A stretch of DNA of 5,657 nt from Candidatus Nanohalarchaeota archaeon. GTDB taxonomy: Archaea; EX4484-52; B79-G9. A program made the translations under genes and the position numbers. The first letter of the stretch is position 1; each line of letters begins with the position of its first letter. The notes beneath the pieces were generated by a model that was given only the letters and a program-made list of their open reading frames with translations, was not told where the DNA came from and made no database searches. The stretch spans positions 1 through 5,657 of the forward strand of contig JAFCBV010000129.1 in assembly GCA_017610545.1 (NCBI GenBank), in the 5' to 3' direction. Shown piece by piece: positions 1 to 5,600 of the stretch.

Positions 1-1165
1 CGCTTTCCTGAAAAATATCTTTTTGCGCTTTCATCTCTTTCTGGACTGCAAAAACGGCATGCTTTGCGCTTTCATAAACTTTGGGCTTTGTTTTCATTGC
101 AGTGCGCACTGTCTCCCGTACAACCCAGACACCAAGTGGGGCAAAATAATCAGGTAGAATCTCGCGCACAATTAAAACAGATGCCTGCTTCTTTATTTTC
201 TTAAGGTATTCAAGCACACCAATGCGCGCTGCATAGTAGCCGCCGGCAGTTATGCTGGCGTATTTTTTCCTGCCAAAATAATTTTCAAAATCCTTTGTTA
301 CGCATACTTTTGTGCCTTTGTCAGACCACACAGCGCCTTCGTGCCCTAGTTCTATGAGTTCGTAAGACCATACATTCGGCAGAAGAATTATCCAGAAATA
401 GTTGCCATTGTAGTTTGCCTTTAGTATTTGCACAAAATCAATTATGTCGTGTGCTTTTATTTCATCAATAATGTTCTTGCCGAGTGTGTCATCAATTGCT
501 GTTATTGACCAGCGCGTCGGGACAAGCTTCCTGTCTGTTTTTCTTCCAAGAAGCCCGACAGAAAAAAGCTTCATTATTGAGTTCTCTGAAAGAGACTTAT
601 CAAAAAGCTCGATAACAGAGGTTTTTGCCTGCGCATGAATGTCGGAAACTATGCTGTCAACCTTTCTTGCGACGCGGACATTTTCTGTCAGAGCCATGTT
701 TGCTATACTGCCGCTTGGGCCGATTGGTGCACTTGTTGTGAAAAAGCCAAGGCCCATAGAGACCGGCTTTTCGTAGTGCGCCTCGAACTCAACGCTTTTT
801 TTGGCCATTGCTATTTCCTGTATTGATTCAAGAAATTTTGGCTTCTTTTTTATGTTTGTGCGCAGCCTCGAATTTACAAGGGTTGTCCTGTATGTGAGTA
901 TGTCCTGTATGCCCATCTTTTTGCTTGCCCATAGAGCAGGGTTGTCAAAGAGTGCTGTGTCTCCGTGTTCTGTCGGGGCGAGCGCGCCGGCAAATACATT
1001 CGGGTAGCCAATGCGCCCGACAAAAACAGATGGGGGGCTTGAGCCAAAAAAAGATGTGCTTACTTTTTTTGCAAGAGGTGCGACTGCGCTTATGCGGTCA
1101 AGGTATATGCACCTTTTGGCGCCGCAAAAGCCCCTGCCTTTGCATGTTGAGCATGAGATTGCCAT
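1..1165 (-). CDS. nreA: DNA repair protein NreA (C-terminus beyond left edge)
   Basis: The frame is open from an ATG at 1165 to the left edge, giving 388 residues with no stop. The N-terminus carries a Cys4 zinc-finger pattern, C5-x2-C8-x5-C14-x4-C19. Further family-like blocks follow: GRIGYPNV (50-57), DNPALW (74-79), RKLVPTRWSITAIDDT (212-227), GGYYAAR (308-314) and PLGVWVVRE (343-351). These match the archaeal Nre family (DUF650/DUF651), studied in Haloferax, where NreA acts in DNA damage tolerance and carries a C-terminal PCNA-binding (PIP) motif. That tail would lie just outside this window, since family members are usually a little over 400 residues. No alternative in-frame ATG lies between 1165 and the upstream in-frame stop at 1205-1207. 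The gene lies 61 nt downstream of the XPD-like helicase on the same strand and has its own TATA-like box, so it may be transcribed with the helicase or alone. A cytoplasmic, DNA-associated role is inferred from the family. Confidence 0.93.
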   Translation of the reverse strand, partial: MAISCSTCKGRGFCGAKRCIYLDRISAVAPLAKKVSTSFFGSSPPSVFVGRIGYPNVFAGALAPTEHGDTALFDNPALWASKKMGIQDILTYRTTLVNSRLRTNIKKKPKFLESIQEIAMAKKSVEFEAHYEKPVSMGLGFFTTSAPIGPSGSIANMALTENVRVARKVDSIVSDIHAQAKTSVIELFDKSLSENSIMKLFSVGLLGRKTDRKLVPTRWSITAIDDTLGKNIIDEIKAHDIIDFVQILKANYNGNYFWIILLPNVWSYELIELGHEGAVWSDKGTKVCVTKDFENYFGRKKYASITAGGYYAARIGVLEYLKKIKKQASVLIVREILPDYFAPLGVWVVRETVRTAMKTKPKVYESAKHAVFAVQKEMKAQKDIFQES

Positions 1166-1189
1166 AAAATATGTGCGAAGTGCTAAGAA

Positions 1190-1199
1190 TAAAAATATA
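1190..1199 (-). promoter_or_regulatory. TATA-like box of nreA
   Basis: On the minus strand the sequence reads TATATTTTTA. Its centre is about 29 nt upstream of the nreA ATG (1165), so transcription would start at, or a few bases before, the start codon. The T5 stretch inside it could also help terminate helicase transcripts, whose stop codon is at 1227-1229. Assignment rests on position and AT content only. Confidence 0.45.
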
Positions 1200-1226
1200 C
1201 GGTTTTACTTGCAATCGTGGCTTTAT

Positions 1227-2573
1227 TCACGAAGAATCATAGAATCCAGAAACCTCTTGTTTGATGTCTGTTATGGATTCAAGACGGATGTCTTTAGGCA
1301 TTGCTTCCCTGTACTTTGGCCACATAAATCGGTTGTCAAGAAAGAATATCAGCCCTTTGTCTGTCTCAGACCTTATGCACCTTCCTGCGGCCTGAACTGC
1401 GCGATTCACTGCAGGATATGTGTATGCAAAGTCCCAGCCCCTGCCGAATTTTTTGTCATAATATTCTATCATTGATTTTGTAAGCAGGCTCGGCCTTTCA
1501 AGGGGGACTCCTGCGATAACTGCTGCAAGCATCATTTCTCCGGGGAAGTCTACTCCTTCAGCAAAGTTTGCGCCAACTACTGCAAGAAGCATAGAGCCTT
1601 TTCTTGCACTTGAGGCGAAGTCCTTAAGAAGCTCTTTTTTTGCCTGAGTCGTTGCTCCTGATTCTTCAAGAATCATTTTTTTTGATGTCTTTTGCTCAAG
1701 CAGGCGGTGTATTGTATCCCGGAAGGCGTATGACGGAAAATACACGCCAATGTTCCCGGGTACATTGTCTGCAATTTCTGCAATGCAGTCTGCATACGCA
1801 TTGTAGTTTGCTTCGCTTCTTTCAGAGTACTTGCTTGTCAGGCCCGGTGCTACAAAGTCCCTGCGGTTTTTGCGCGGAAACGGGGATTCAAGAATGATTG
1901 AGTCAACATTTTTTATTCCAAGCACATTTTTGTGCATTTCTATAGGAATTAATGTTCCGGACATGAGAATTGTAGAATGCATTTCATTTAGTGTCTCGGA
2001 TGCAATTAGCGAGGGGTCAAGGCAGTGGTATGCGAACGAGAAATAAGTTCCATAGTTGCTCTCCTTTTTTGAGATAATGCGTGCAAAGCCGTCGTCTGCT
2101 CCGGACCATGCTGATAAAAAGCCTGCAAGAGTGCGGGTAAATGATTTTTTCCTTGTTTCAAGAATCTTGTTTGATGCTTCCTCAAGTGACTTTACGAATG
2201 TTGAATAATCTCCAATGCTTTCAACAGGTTTTGTTATGTCTGCCTTGTCTGCAAATGAATCGTTTCTTCCCTGGAATGTTTTTTGCGCGTATGTTTTCTG
2301 GACTAAATCAAGTAGTACAGAGACTTTTTCAGACAGGTCTGAAAAGCCGGTTTTCATTAATTCATTTCTTGCATACTCAAGGCGCTGTGATGTGAGCTCA
2401 AAAGAGCACATTGACCGAATCCTTGAAGAGGCATTATGCGCTTCATCTACTACAAGAATGCATTCGGCGGGGTCAATGTTTGCTTTTGCAAAAAAGAGAG
2501 GTGCGATTTGTGGGTGAAAAACGTGGTTGTAGTCTGCGATAATTACTTTTGATTTTTTTGCGTGGCGCATCAT
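1227..2573 (-). CDS. xpd: XPD-like helicase, C-terminal part (frameshifted gene)
   Basis: These 448 codons hold most of an SF2 helicase of the XPD/Rad3 (DinG-related) family, enzymes that unwind DNA 5'-3' using ATP. Visible motifs are Walker B DEAH (43-46), motif III MSGTL (204-208), motif V GANFAEGVDFPG (334-345) and motif VI QAAGRCIR (394-401), ending with GFYDSS and a TGA. The frame stays open upstream of the nominal ATG: the codons before it read T-S-R-C-P-H-E-I. Cys-Pro followed by an amphipathic stretch and IIADYN is how the segment holding the fourth iron-sulfur cysteine of XPD continues. Walker A and the first three cysteines lie in the other frame, at 2573-3058. This piece is therefore the remainder of one gene; the ATG at 2573 is probably not a natural start. 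Alone it would lack ATP binding by Walker A and an intact iron-sulfur domain. A genuinely split, translationally coupled helicase (TAATG overlap) is the alternative but fits less well. Confidence 0.9.
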   Translation of the reverse strand: MMRHAKKSKVIIADYNHVFHPQIAPLFFAKANIDPAECILVVDEAHNASSRIRSMCSFELTSQRLEYARNELMKTGFSDLSEKVSVLLDLVQKTYAQKTFQGRNDSFADKADITKPVESIGDYSTFVKSLEEASNKILETRKKSFTRTLAGFLSAWSGADDGFARIISKKESNYGTYFSFAYHCLDPSLIASETLNEMHSTILMSGTLIPIEMHKNVLGIKNVDSIILESPFPRKNRRDFVAPGLTSKYSERSEANYNAYADCIAEIADNVPGNIGVYFPSYAFRDTIHRLLEQKTSKKMILEESGATTQAKKELLKDFASSARKGSMLLAVVGANFAEGVDFPGEMMLAAVIAGVPLERPSLLTKSMIEYYDKKFGRGWDFAYTYPAVNRAVQAAGRCIRSETDKGLIFFLDNRFMWPKYREAMPKDIRLESITDIKQEVSGFYDSS

Positions 2574-3058
2574 TATTTCGTGCGGGCAGCGTGAAGTATT
2601 TTTTGGCCAAGCTTTTCAAGGGTTTGTTCTGCCTCTTTTGAAAGAGAGATATCTTTTGAGAAGGTCTGGTTTCTAAATACGCACGATTTCTCTTTTATGT
2701 GGTGTGAGCACCACGTTGCAAAATCCGAGCTTGATATTGCATCAGCATAATCGTATGCGCAAAGCCCCTTGCGTCCTATAATGTCTGCTACATTGAATGA
2801 TATGTTGTGTTTTTCAGATATCATTTTTAGTGTTTCAATAGCAATCCTGTGCTGGGAGTGCCTCGGGGTTACAAAAAGTATGCGCTTATTGTTTTTGAGT
2901 GCGAACGAGAGTGCCGGTGCAAGAACTGCTGCTGTTTTTCCGATGCCTGTCGGTGCGTGTGCGATAAGATTTTTCCCTGTAGAAATGACTTCTTCGACTT
3001 TTTCAACAAGCTCTTTTTGCCCTGGCCGAATTTTATCAAAAGGAAAAAGATTTTTCAT
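2573..3058 (-). CDS. xpd: XPD-like helicase, N-terminal part (frameshifted gene)
   Basis: These 161 codons carry the start of helicase domain 1: a Q-motif-like RPGQ (11-14), Walker A APTGIGKT (35-42), motif Ia FVTPRHSQH (62-70), and cysteines 100, 117 and 126 of an XPD-type 4Fe-4S domain. The frame then ends in HAARTK and TAA at 2575-2573, before the fourth cysteine and the DEAH box. Shifting -1 at the A6 run places N-T-S-R-C-P-H-E-I after Gly-Gln-Lys (151-153) and gives Cys158, 31 residues after Cys126. The joined protein is about 610 residues, a normal length for archaeal XPD. I chose ATG 3058 because M-K-N-L-F-P-F begins where homologues usually begin, and a TATA box sits 26 nt upstream. 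An in-frame GTG at 3076 would add six residues, but would lie upstream of the predicted transcript start. XPD unwinds DNA 5'-3' and belongs to nucleotide excision repair in eukaryotes; its archaeal role is less settled. Confidence 0.9.
   Translation of the reverse strand: MKNLFPFDKIRPGQKELVEKVEEVISTGKNLIAHAPTGIGKTAAVLAPALSFALKNNKRILFVTPRHSQHRIAIETLKMISEKHNISFNVADIIGRKGLCAYDYADAISSSDFATWCSHHIKEKSCVFRNQTFSKDISLSKEAEQTLEKLGQKILHAARTK
2599..2604 (-). other. A6 run, likely frameshift point in the helicase gene
   Basis: On the minus strand the zero frame reads GGC CAA AAA ATA CTT and stops 24 nt later. If one more A were present, or ribosomes slipped -1 on AAA, the frame would read GGC CAA AAA AAT ACT TCA CGC TGC CCG and continue into the C-terminal helicase frame, supplying the missing cysteine. 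The run does not form a good canonical X-XXY-YYZ heptamer: CAA would re-pair poorly as CCA. A one-base deletion or a homopolymer sequencing error is therefore more likely than programmed recoding. The exact base is not determined; any shift between here and the TAA at 2575-2573 could also work. Confidence 0.7.
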
Positions 3059-3079
3059 GCAGAGGGTTCTGTTCACTCA

Positions 3080-3089
3080 TTTAAATAAA
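3080..3089 (-). promoter_or_regulatory. TATA box of the XPD-like helicase
   Basis: The minus strand reads TTTATTTAAA, with its centre about 26.5 nt upstream of the ATG at 3058. Archaeal transcription begins about 26 nt downstream of the TATA centre, so the mRNA would start at the initiation codon (leaderless). No Shine-Dalgarno sequence precedes this ATG, which agrees. This placement supports ATG 3058 over GTG 3076. Confidence 0.6.
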
Positions 3090-3115
3090 CTTGCCACGCA
3101 CACTGCCGAAATACT

Positions 3116-3123
3116 AATATATA
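3116..3123 (+). promoter_or_regulatory. TATA box of the membrane-protein gene
   Basis: AATATATA is preceded by a purine-rich CGAAAT that could serve as the TFB recognition element. The TATA centre is 25.5 nt upstream of the ATG at 3145, the position expected for a leaderless transcript. It decides the start: the in-frame TTG at 3127 would lie upstream of the transcript. Confidence 0.6.
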
Positions 3124-3144
3124 GTTTTGGGACAAACAAACACT

Positions 3145-4794
3145 ATGTGGCTAGACCTATTTACAAGTCTTGGTTTTTTCGGGTTTTATACACTCTGGGC
3201 TTTGTTTGTAGGCTCTGTTGCGTTTTTTGGGATACTGCGAAACTTTGGAAAGAAAGGGCTTGCTGCAAATGTTCTTTTTAGCTGGATTGCAGGAGCTGTG
3301 CTTGTCAGTACAAACCCTATAGGGGCTCTTGTGTTCGCTGTTTTTCTGCGCTTTCTGCTTGAGGGCATAAAGATAATAGGCCTTAAGAAAAGTATCAAAA
3401 AAGTAAGGCGTATGGAAGATGTTGAGCCGGCTTTGCGTTTCGAGTTCTCGCGCCCGGGCCTTTTTGCCGGAACAATAATGATTGTTATTATTCTCAGCCT
3501 ACTGACTGCGGTATTTTCTCCGCCGCATGAGGTTGAATGGTACAATATGCACGATGCAAGTGTGGTGGTTGTTGAGGATGTTGAGCCCGCTATGCTTTCT
3601 GAAATTAGCTGGAACGACATAAGCGACATGAGGCTTGTATCACAGGAATACGCGCTTCAGGTGCCAAAGACCATGGTCACAGAGACCGGATGGAAGCTTT
3701 CAAGTGACTGGGACGGTATATATTCCATAAATAACACACTTTACTGGGTGATGGCTTATGAGCCTACGCGCCTTGCAAACAACGGTGCTCCTTCTCCTGC
3801 GTACATAATCGTGAATGCCCAGAACCCTGCAGACAGGAGAAAAATAACAGAGGATATTGAGTTTTCCGAAGAGAGGGGTGCGTTCATACCGCTTGCATAC
3901 CAGATTATAACAGGAAAGATACGTGATGTCCAGACAAAATACTGGCTGAGTTATCCATTCTTTGAATACGGCGACACTGTATTCACTCATGATTCCAATG
4001 GAGAGCCGGTCTGGTTCGCTCCTGTGAAGTTAAGGTATCCGACCAAGTTCATAGTGAAGTTCTACACAGAGCAGGTTGGTGTTGTAACTCTTGACAATGA
4101 TGGCGAGGTTGTCTTTTATTCTGACGGCGATATCAGGCAGGGAAATGCCCCTGCATGGCTGCTTGACGGGCAAGTCATAGTGGATGAGGATTATTCTTAT
4201 GAGCGTGTCTGGAAATGGGCAAAATATGCTACATGGAAAGGGTTTCTGAATTACCAGTTCCAGCATGAAAATGTGTTTGAACTTGCGCGCGAGATGTATT
4301 TCCAGTATGACAAAGACACAGGTAGGACATACGGACTTTTCCAGCTTGAGCCTGAAGGAAAAACAAGGAAGGCAATAACACAGTACATAGAGATTGAGGC
4401 ATCAGGAACTGAGTACGGCACGCCTGTGATTTACGATACACGCGCGCTCGGGCTCATAGGTCCTGAAAGAGCGCTTGATGATGTCCGCGGTGAGATAAGC
4501 CTTTACAGTGACTGGTACGCTCTTCAGCCTTTGTTCAAGAAAATAAAGGATGGATATTTCTATGTGGTGCCTGTCTATTCAGGAGTGCGCGAGGCAATGG
4601 TGCTTAAGGCTGTTGCTGTGGTTGATGCAAAAAGCGAGCAGGTAAAGCTGTTTGGATGGGGTGAGCAGGAAGTCAAGGAACCATCTACAATTGAGCCTGT
4701 AAAAAACGAAACCGTGTTTGATGAAAATTGCCGTGTGATTTCAAGCGAGACTGTTGAAGGCAAGATGAGAATCACTATTGAGTGCGAGCAGTAG
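3145..4794 (+). CDS. Membrane protein, four TM segments and large C-terminal domain, possibly UPF0182-like
   Basis: The product has 549 residues and no assured function. Hydrophobic segments lie at about 9-31, 41-56, 58-80 and 106-126. The basic loops RNFGKK (32-37) and KKSIKKVRR (81-89) should be cytoplasmic, which places the N-terminus and the whole region after 127 outside the cell. The outer region is rich in aromatic residues and beta-like stretches. Residues 375-505 follow an order I associate with the C-terminal half of UPF0182 (COG1615): N-V-F-E-L-A-R-E followed by Y-x-x-D, then GPERAL (439-444), LYS (453-455), YFYVVPVY (471-478) and LKAVAVVDA (487-495). UPF0182 proteins are longer, with about seven membrane segments, so this would be a reduced, distant relative; that comparison is from memory. 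A charged, Pro-containing linker follows, then a short tail with the protein's only two cysteines (529 and 547). ATG 3145 was chosen by its TATA spacing. It is divergent from the helicase gene and followed by the nuclease. Confidence 0.88.
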   Translation: MWLDLFTSLGFFGFYTLWALFVGSVAFFGILRNFGKKGLAANVLFSWIAGAVLVSTNPIGALVFAVFLRFLLEGIKIIGLKKSIKKVRRMEDVEPALRFEFSRPGLFAGTIMIVIILSLLTAVFSPPHEVEWYNMHDASVVVVEDVEPAMLSEISWNDISDMRLVSQEYALQVPKTMVTETGWKLSSDWDGIYSINNTLYWVMAYEPTRLANNGAPSPAYIIVNAQNPADRRKITEDIEFSEERGAFIPLAYQIITGKIRDVQTKYWLSYPFFEYGDTVFTHDSNGEPVWFAPVKLRYPTKFIVKFYTEQVGVVTLDNDGEVVFYSDGDIRQGNAPAWLLDGQVIVDEDYSYERVWKWAKYATWKGFLNYQFQHENVFELAREMYFQYDKDTGRTYGLFQLEPEGKTRKAITQYIEIEASGTEYGTPVIYDTRALGLIGPERALDDVRGEISLYSDWYALQPLFKKIKDGYFYVVPVYSGVREAMVLKAVAVVDAKSEQVKLFGWGEQEVKEPSTIEPVKNETVFDENCRVISSETVEGKMRITIECEQ

Positions 4795-4800
4795 GCTCAA

Positions 4801-4808
4801 TTATATTA
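4801..4808 (+). promoter_or_regulatory. TATA-like element upstream of leader ORF and nuclease
   Basis: TTATATTA sits just after the stop of the membrane-protein gene (4792-4794). With usual archaeal spacing, transcription would start near 4831, within the loop of the following hairpin, leaving a short leader containing AAGGGAG before the ATG at 4844. The nuclease gene may therefore have its own promoter rather than depend only on read-through. Confidence 0.4.
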
Positions 4809-4824
4809 ACACCAAAAATCTTAA

Positions 4825-4840
4825 TCTCCCCTAAGGGAGA
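4825..4840 (+). promoter_or_regulatory. Hairpin containing a Shine-Dalgarno sequence
   Basis: TCTCCC, a CTAA loop and GGGAGA form a perfect 6-bp stem. The 3' arm is also a strong Shine-Dalgarno sequence (AAGGGAG), about 5 nt before the ATG at 4844. In transcripts reading through from the upstream gene, the stem would hide this ribosome-binding site. In transcripts starting near 4831 the 5' arm would be absent and the site free. The stem is directly visible; a regulatory effect is inference. Confidence 0.4.
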
Positions 4841-4843
4841 AAA

Positions 4844-4909
4844 ATGATTTCTGATAGTGTAATTTGTGCGGTTCTTTATCTCAGGAACAAAGCAGGTATG
4901 GTGTTCTGA
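4844..4909 (+). CDS. Possible 21-residue leader peptide upstream of nuclease
   Basis: This short ORF begins with ATG behind a well-placed AAGGGAG and encodes M-I-S-D-S-V-I-C-A-V-L-Y-L-R-N-K-A-G-M-V-F, ending in TGA two bases before the nuclease ATG at 4912. The strong ribosome-binding site and near-adjacent stop and start suggest translational coupling. No family is recognised. The other reading is that it is the displaced N-terminus of the nuclease, separated by a -1 frameshift, but no homopolymer run nearby explains such a shift. It is too short to judge by coding statistics. Confidence 0.35.
   Translation: MISDSVICAVLYLRNKAGMVF
4900..4903 (+). promoter_or_regulatory. GGTG ribosome-binding site of nuclease
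   Basis: GGTG, a common archaeal Shine-Dalgarno core, lies 8 nt upstream of the ATG at 4912 and inside the preceding short ORF. It favours ATG 4912 over the upstream in-frame TTG at 4864, which has no comparable site. Confidence 0.45.
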
Positions 4910-4911
4910 AG

Positions 4912-5553
4912 ATGCTTTTATTTAATCCAGTTAAGACTGTTTCGCTTAAGCACGGTTGGTTCTATCATTATCGTGTGCATGACACGCGAGTCAATGACTT
5001 GCTTGACAACGGATTTTCAAAATTAAAGGATTATATTGACCTGACTTTCAAGTTTTGCCCGCAAAAGCCGTTTGATGAGGGTGGTCGGGCAAGCAGTATG
5101 AAAGTTCCTGTAACAATTGATATGGTTGAAAAGCAGGGGGATCTTTGCCGGCTCACGGCAGAGGGGCATATTGCATATAAAGACGCCTATAAGCAGAATC
5201 ACTCGCGCGTTCAGGTTCACTTTCTTGACAAAGACCCGGCTACACTTGTTTGTGAGTTGCCTCTCTGGATGCTTCGGGATGAAATGAATGGTCGGGCGGA
5301 AGGAATTGATGAGGGTCTTTTTCCTATGTCAGGGCATGTTGATGTTCTAAGGCTACATGAGGGGAAGATAAACATACTTGACTACAAGCCAAGGGCGCAC
5401 AAAGAAAAGTACGCTGCAACCCAGCTATACATTTATGCATTGATGCTCTCAAAGCGCACGGGCATACCGATTGAGAAGATGTCGTGCGCGTACTTTGATG
5501 AGACTGTTGAGTATTGGTTTGATCCGGATAAGGCTTGTTTTGAGGGATTATGA
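4912..5553 (+). CDS. PD-(D/E)XK superfamily (RecB/Cas4-like) nuclease
   Basis: The 213-residue product carries the core of a metal-dependent PD-(D/E)XK nuclease in its C-terminal half. A candidate upstream glutamate sits in CELPLW (E115). GHVD supplies the metal-binding aspartate D144, ILDYKP supplies D157 and K159, and QLYIYAL supplies the RecB-type Q171-x-x-x-Y175 motif. The order and spacing are those of RecB- and Cas4-type nucleases, which cut DNA with Mg2+ or Mn2+. It lacks the Cas4 iron-sulfur arrangement: the cysteines (49, 79, 114, 192, 209) include only two near the C-terminus. No helicase domain is fused, and no cas genes or CRISPR repeats are present. The N-terminal 110 residues (with HYRVHDTRVNDLL at 22-34) are not assigned to a known domain. 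An in-frame TTG at 4864 would add 16 residues; ATG 4912 has the better ribosome-binding site. Substrate and partners are unknown; a repair or DNA end-processing role is inferred from family and neighbours. Confidence 0.85.
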   Translation: MLLFNPVKTVSLKHGWFYHYRVHDTRVNDLLDNGFSKLKDYIDLTFKFCPQKPFDEGGRASSMKVPVTIDMVEKQGDLCRLTAEGHIAYKDAYKQNHSRVQVHFLDKDPATLVCELPLWMLRDEMNGRAEGIDEGLFPMSGHVDVLRLHEGKINILDYKPRAHKEKYAATQLYIYALMLSKRTGIPIEKMSCAYFDETVEYWFDPDKACFEGL

Positions 5554-5577
5554 TCCTCGGCAAGACTTAGCGGTGCT

Positions 5578-5600
5578 GGTTGTATCGTAAAGATATAACC
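5578..5600 (+). repeat. 9-bp hairpin downstream of nuclease
   Basis: GGTTGTATC, a GTAAA loop and GATATAACC form a 9-bp stem with one G-U pair, 24 nt after the nuclease stop codon. It could mark the transcript's 3' end or be part of an RNA beginning here. It has no following U-run, so it is not a bacterial-type terminator. The remaining sequence to the right edge (5601-5657) shows no supported gene. Confidence 0.35.

Noticed and set aside
1011..1475. 154-codon plus-strand ORF
   Set aside because: It lies antisense across the start of nreA and the end of the helicase, both with clear family motifs, and its product has no recognisable domain.
2599..2604. Canonical programmed -1 frameshift signal
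   Set aside because: CAA AAA does not fit the tandem slippery heptamer, and I see no obvious downstream pseudoknot; simple indel or sequencing error is the better explanation.
2769..3281. 170-codon plus-strand ORF
   Set aside because: It runs antisense through the helicase N-terminus, the divergent promoter region and the start of the membrane-protein gene; it is a shadow frame.
3186..3629. 147-codon minus-strand ORF
   Set aside because: It is antisense to the membrane segments of the plus-strand gene; its composition is explained as the complement of hydrophobic codons.
4825..4840. Intrinsic terminator of the membrane-protein gene
   Set aside because: The stem is only 6 bp and is followed by A residues, not T residues, on the plus strand.
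4912..5553. Cas4 of a CRISPR system
   Set aside because: Cas4 cysteine ligands are not in place, and no repeat array or other cas gene is visible.
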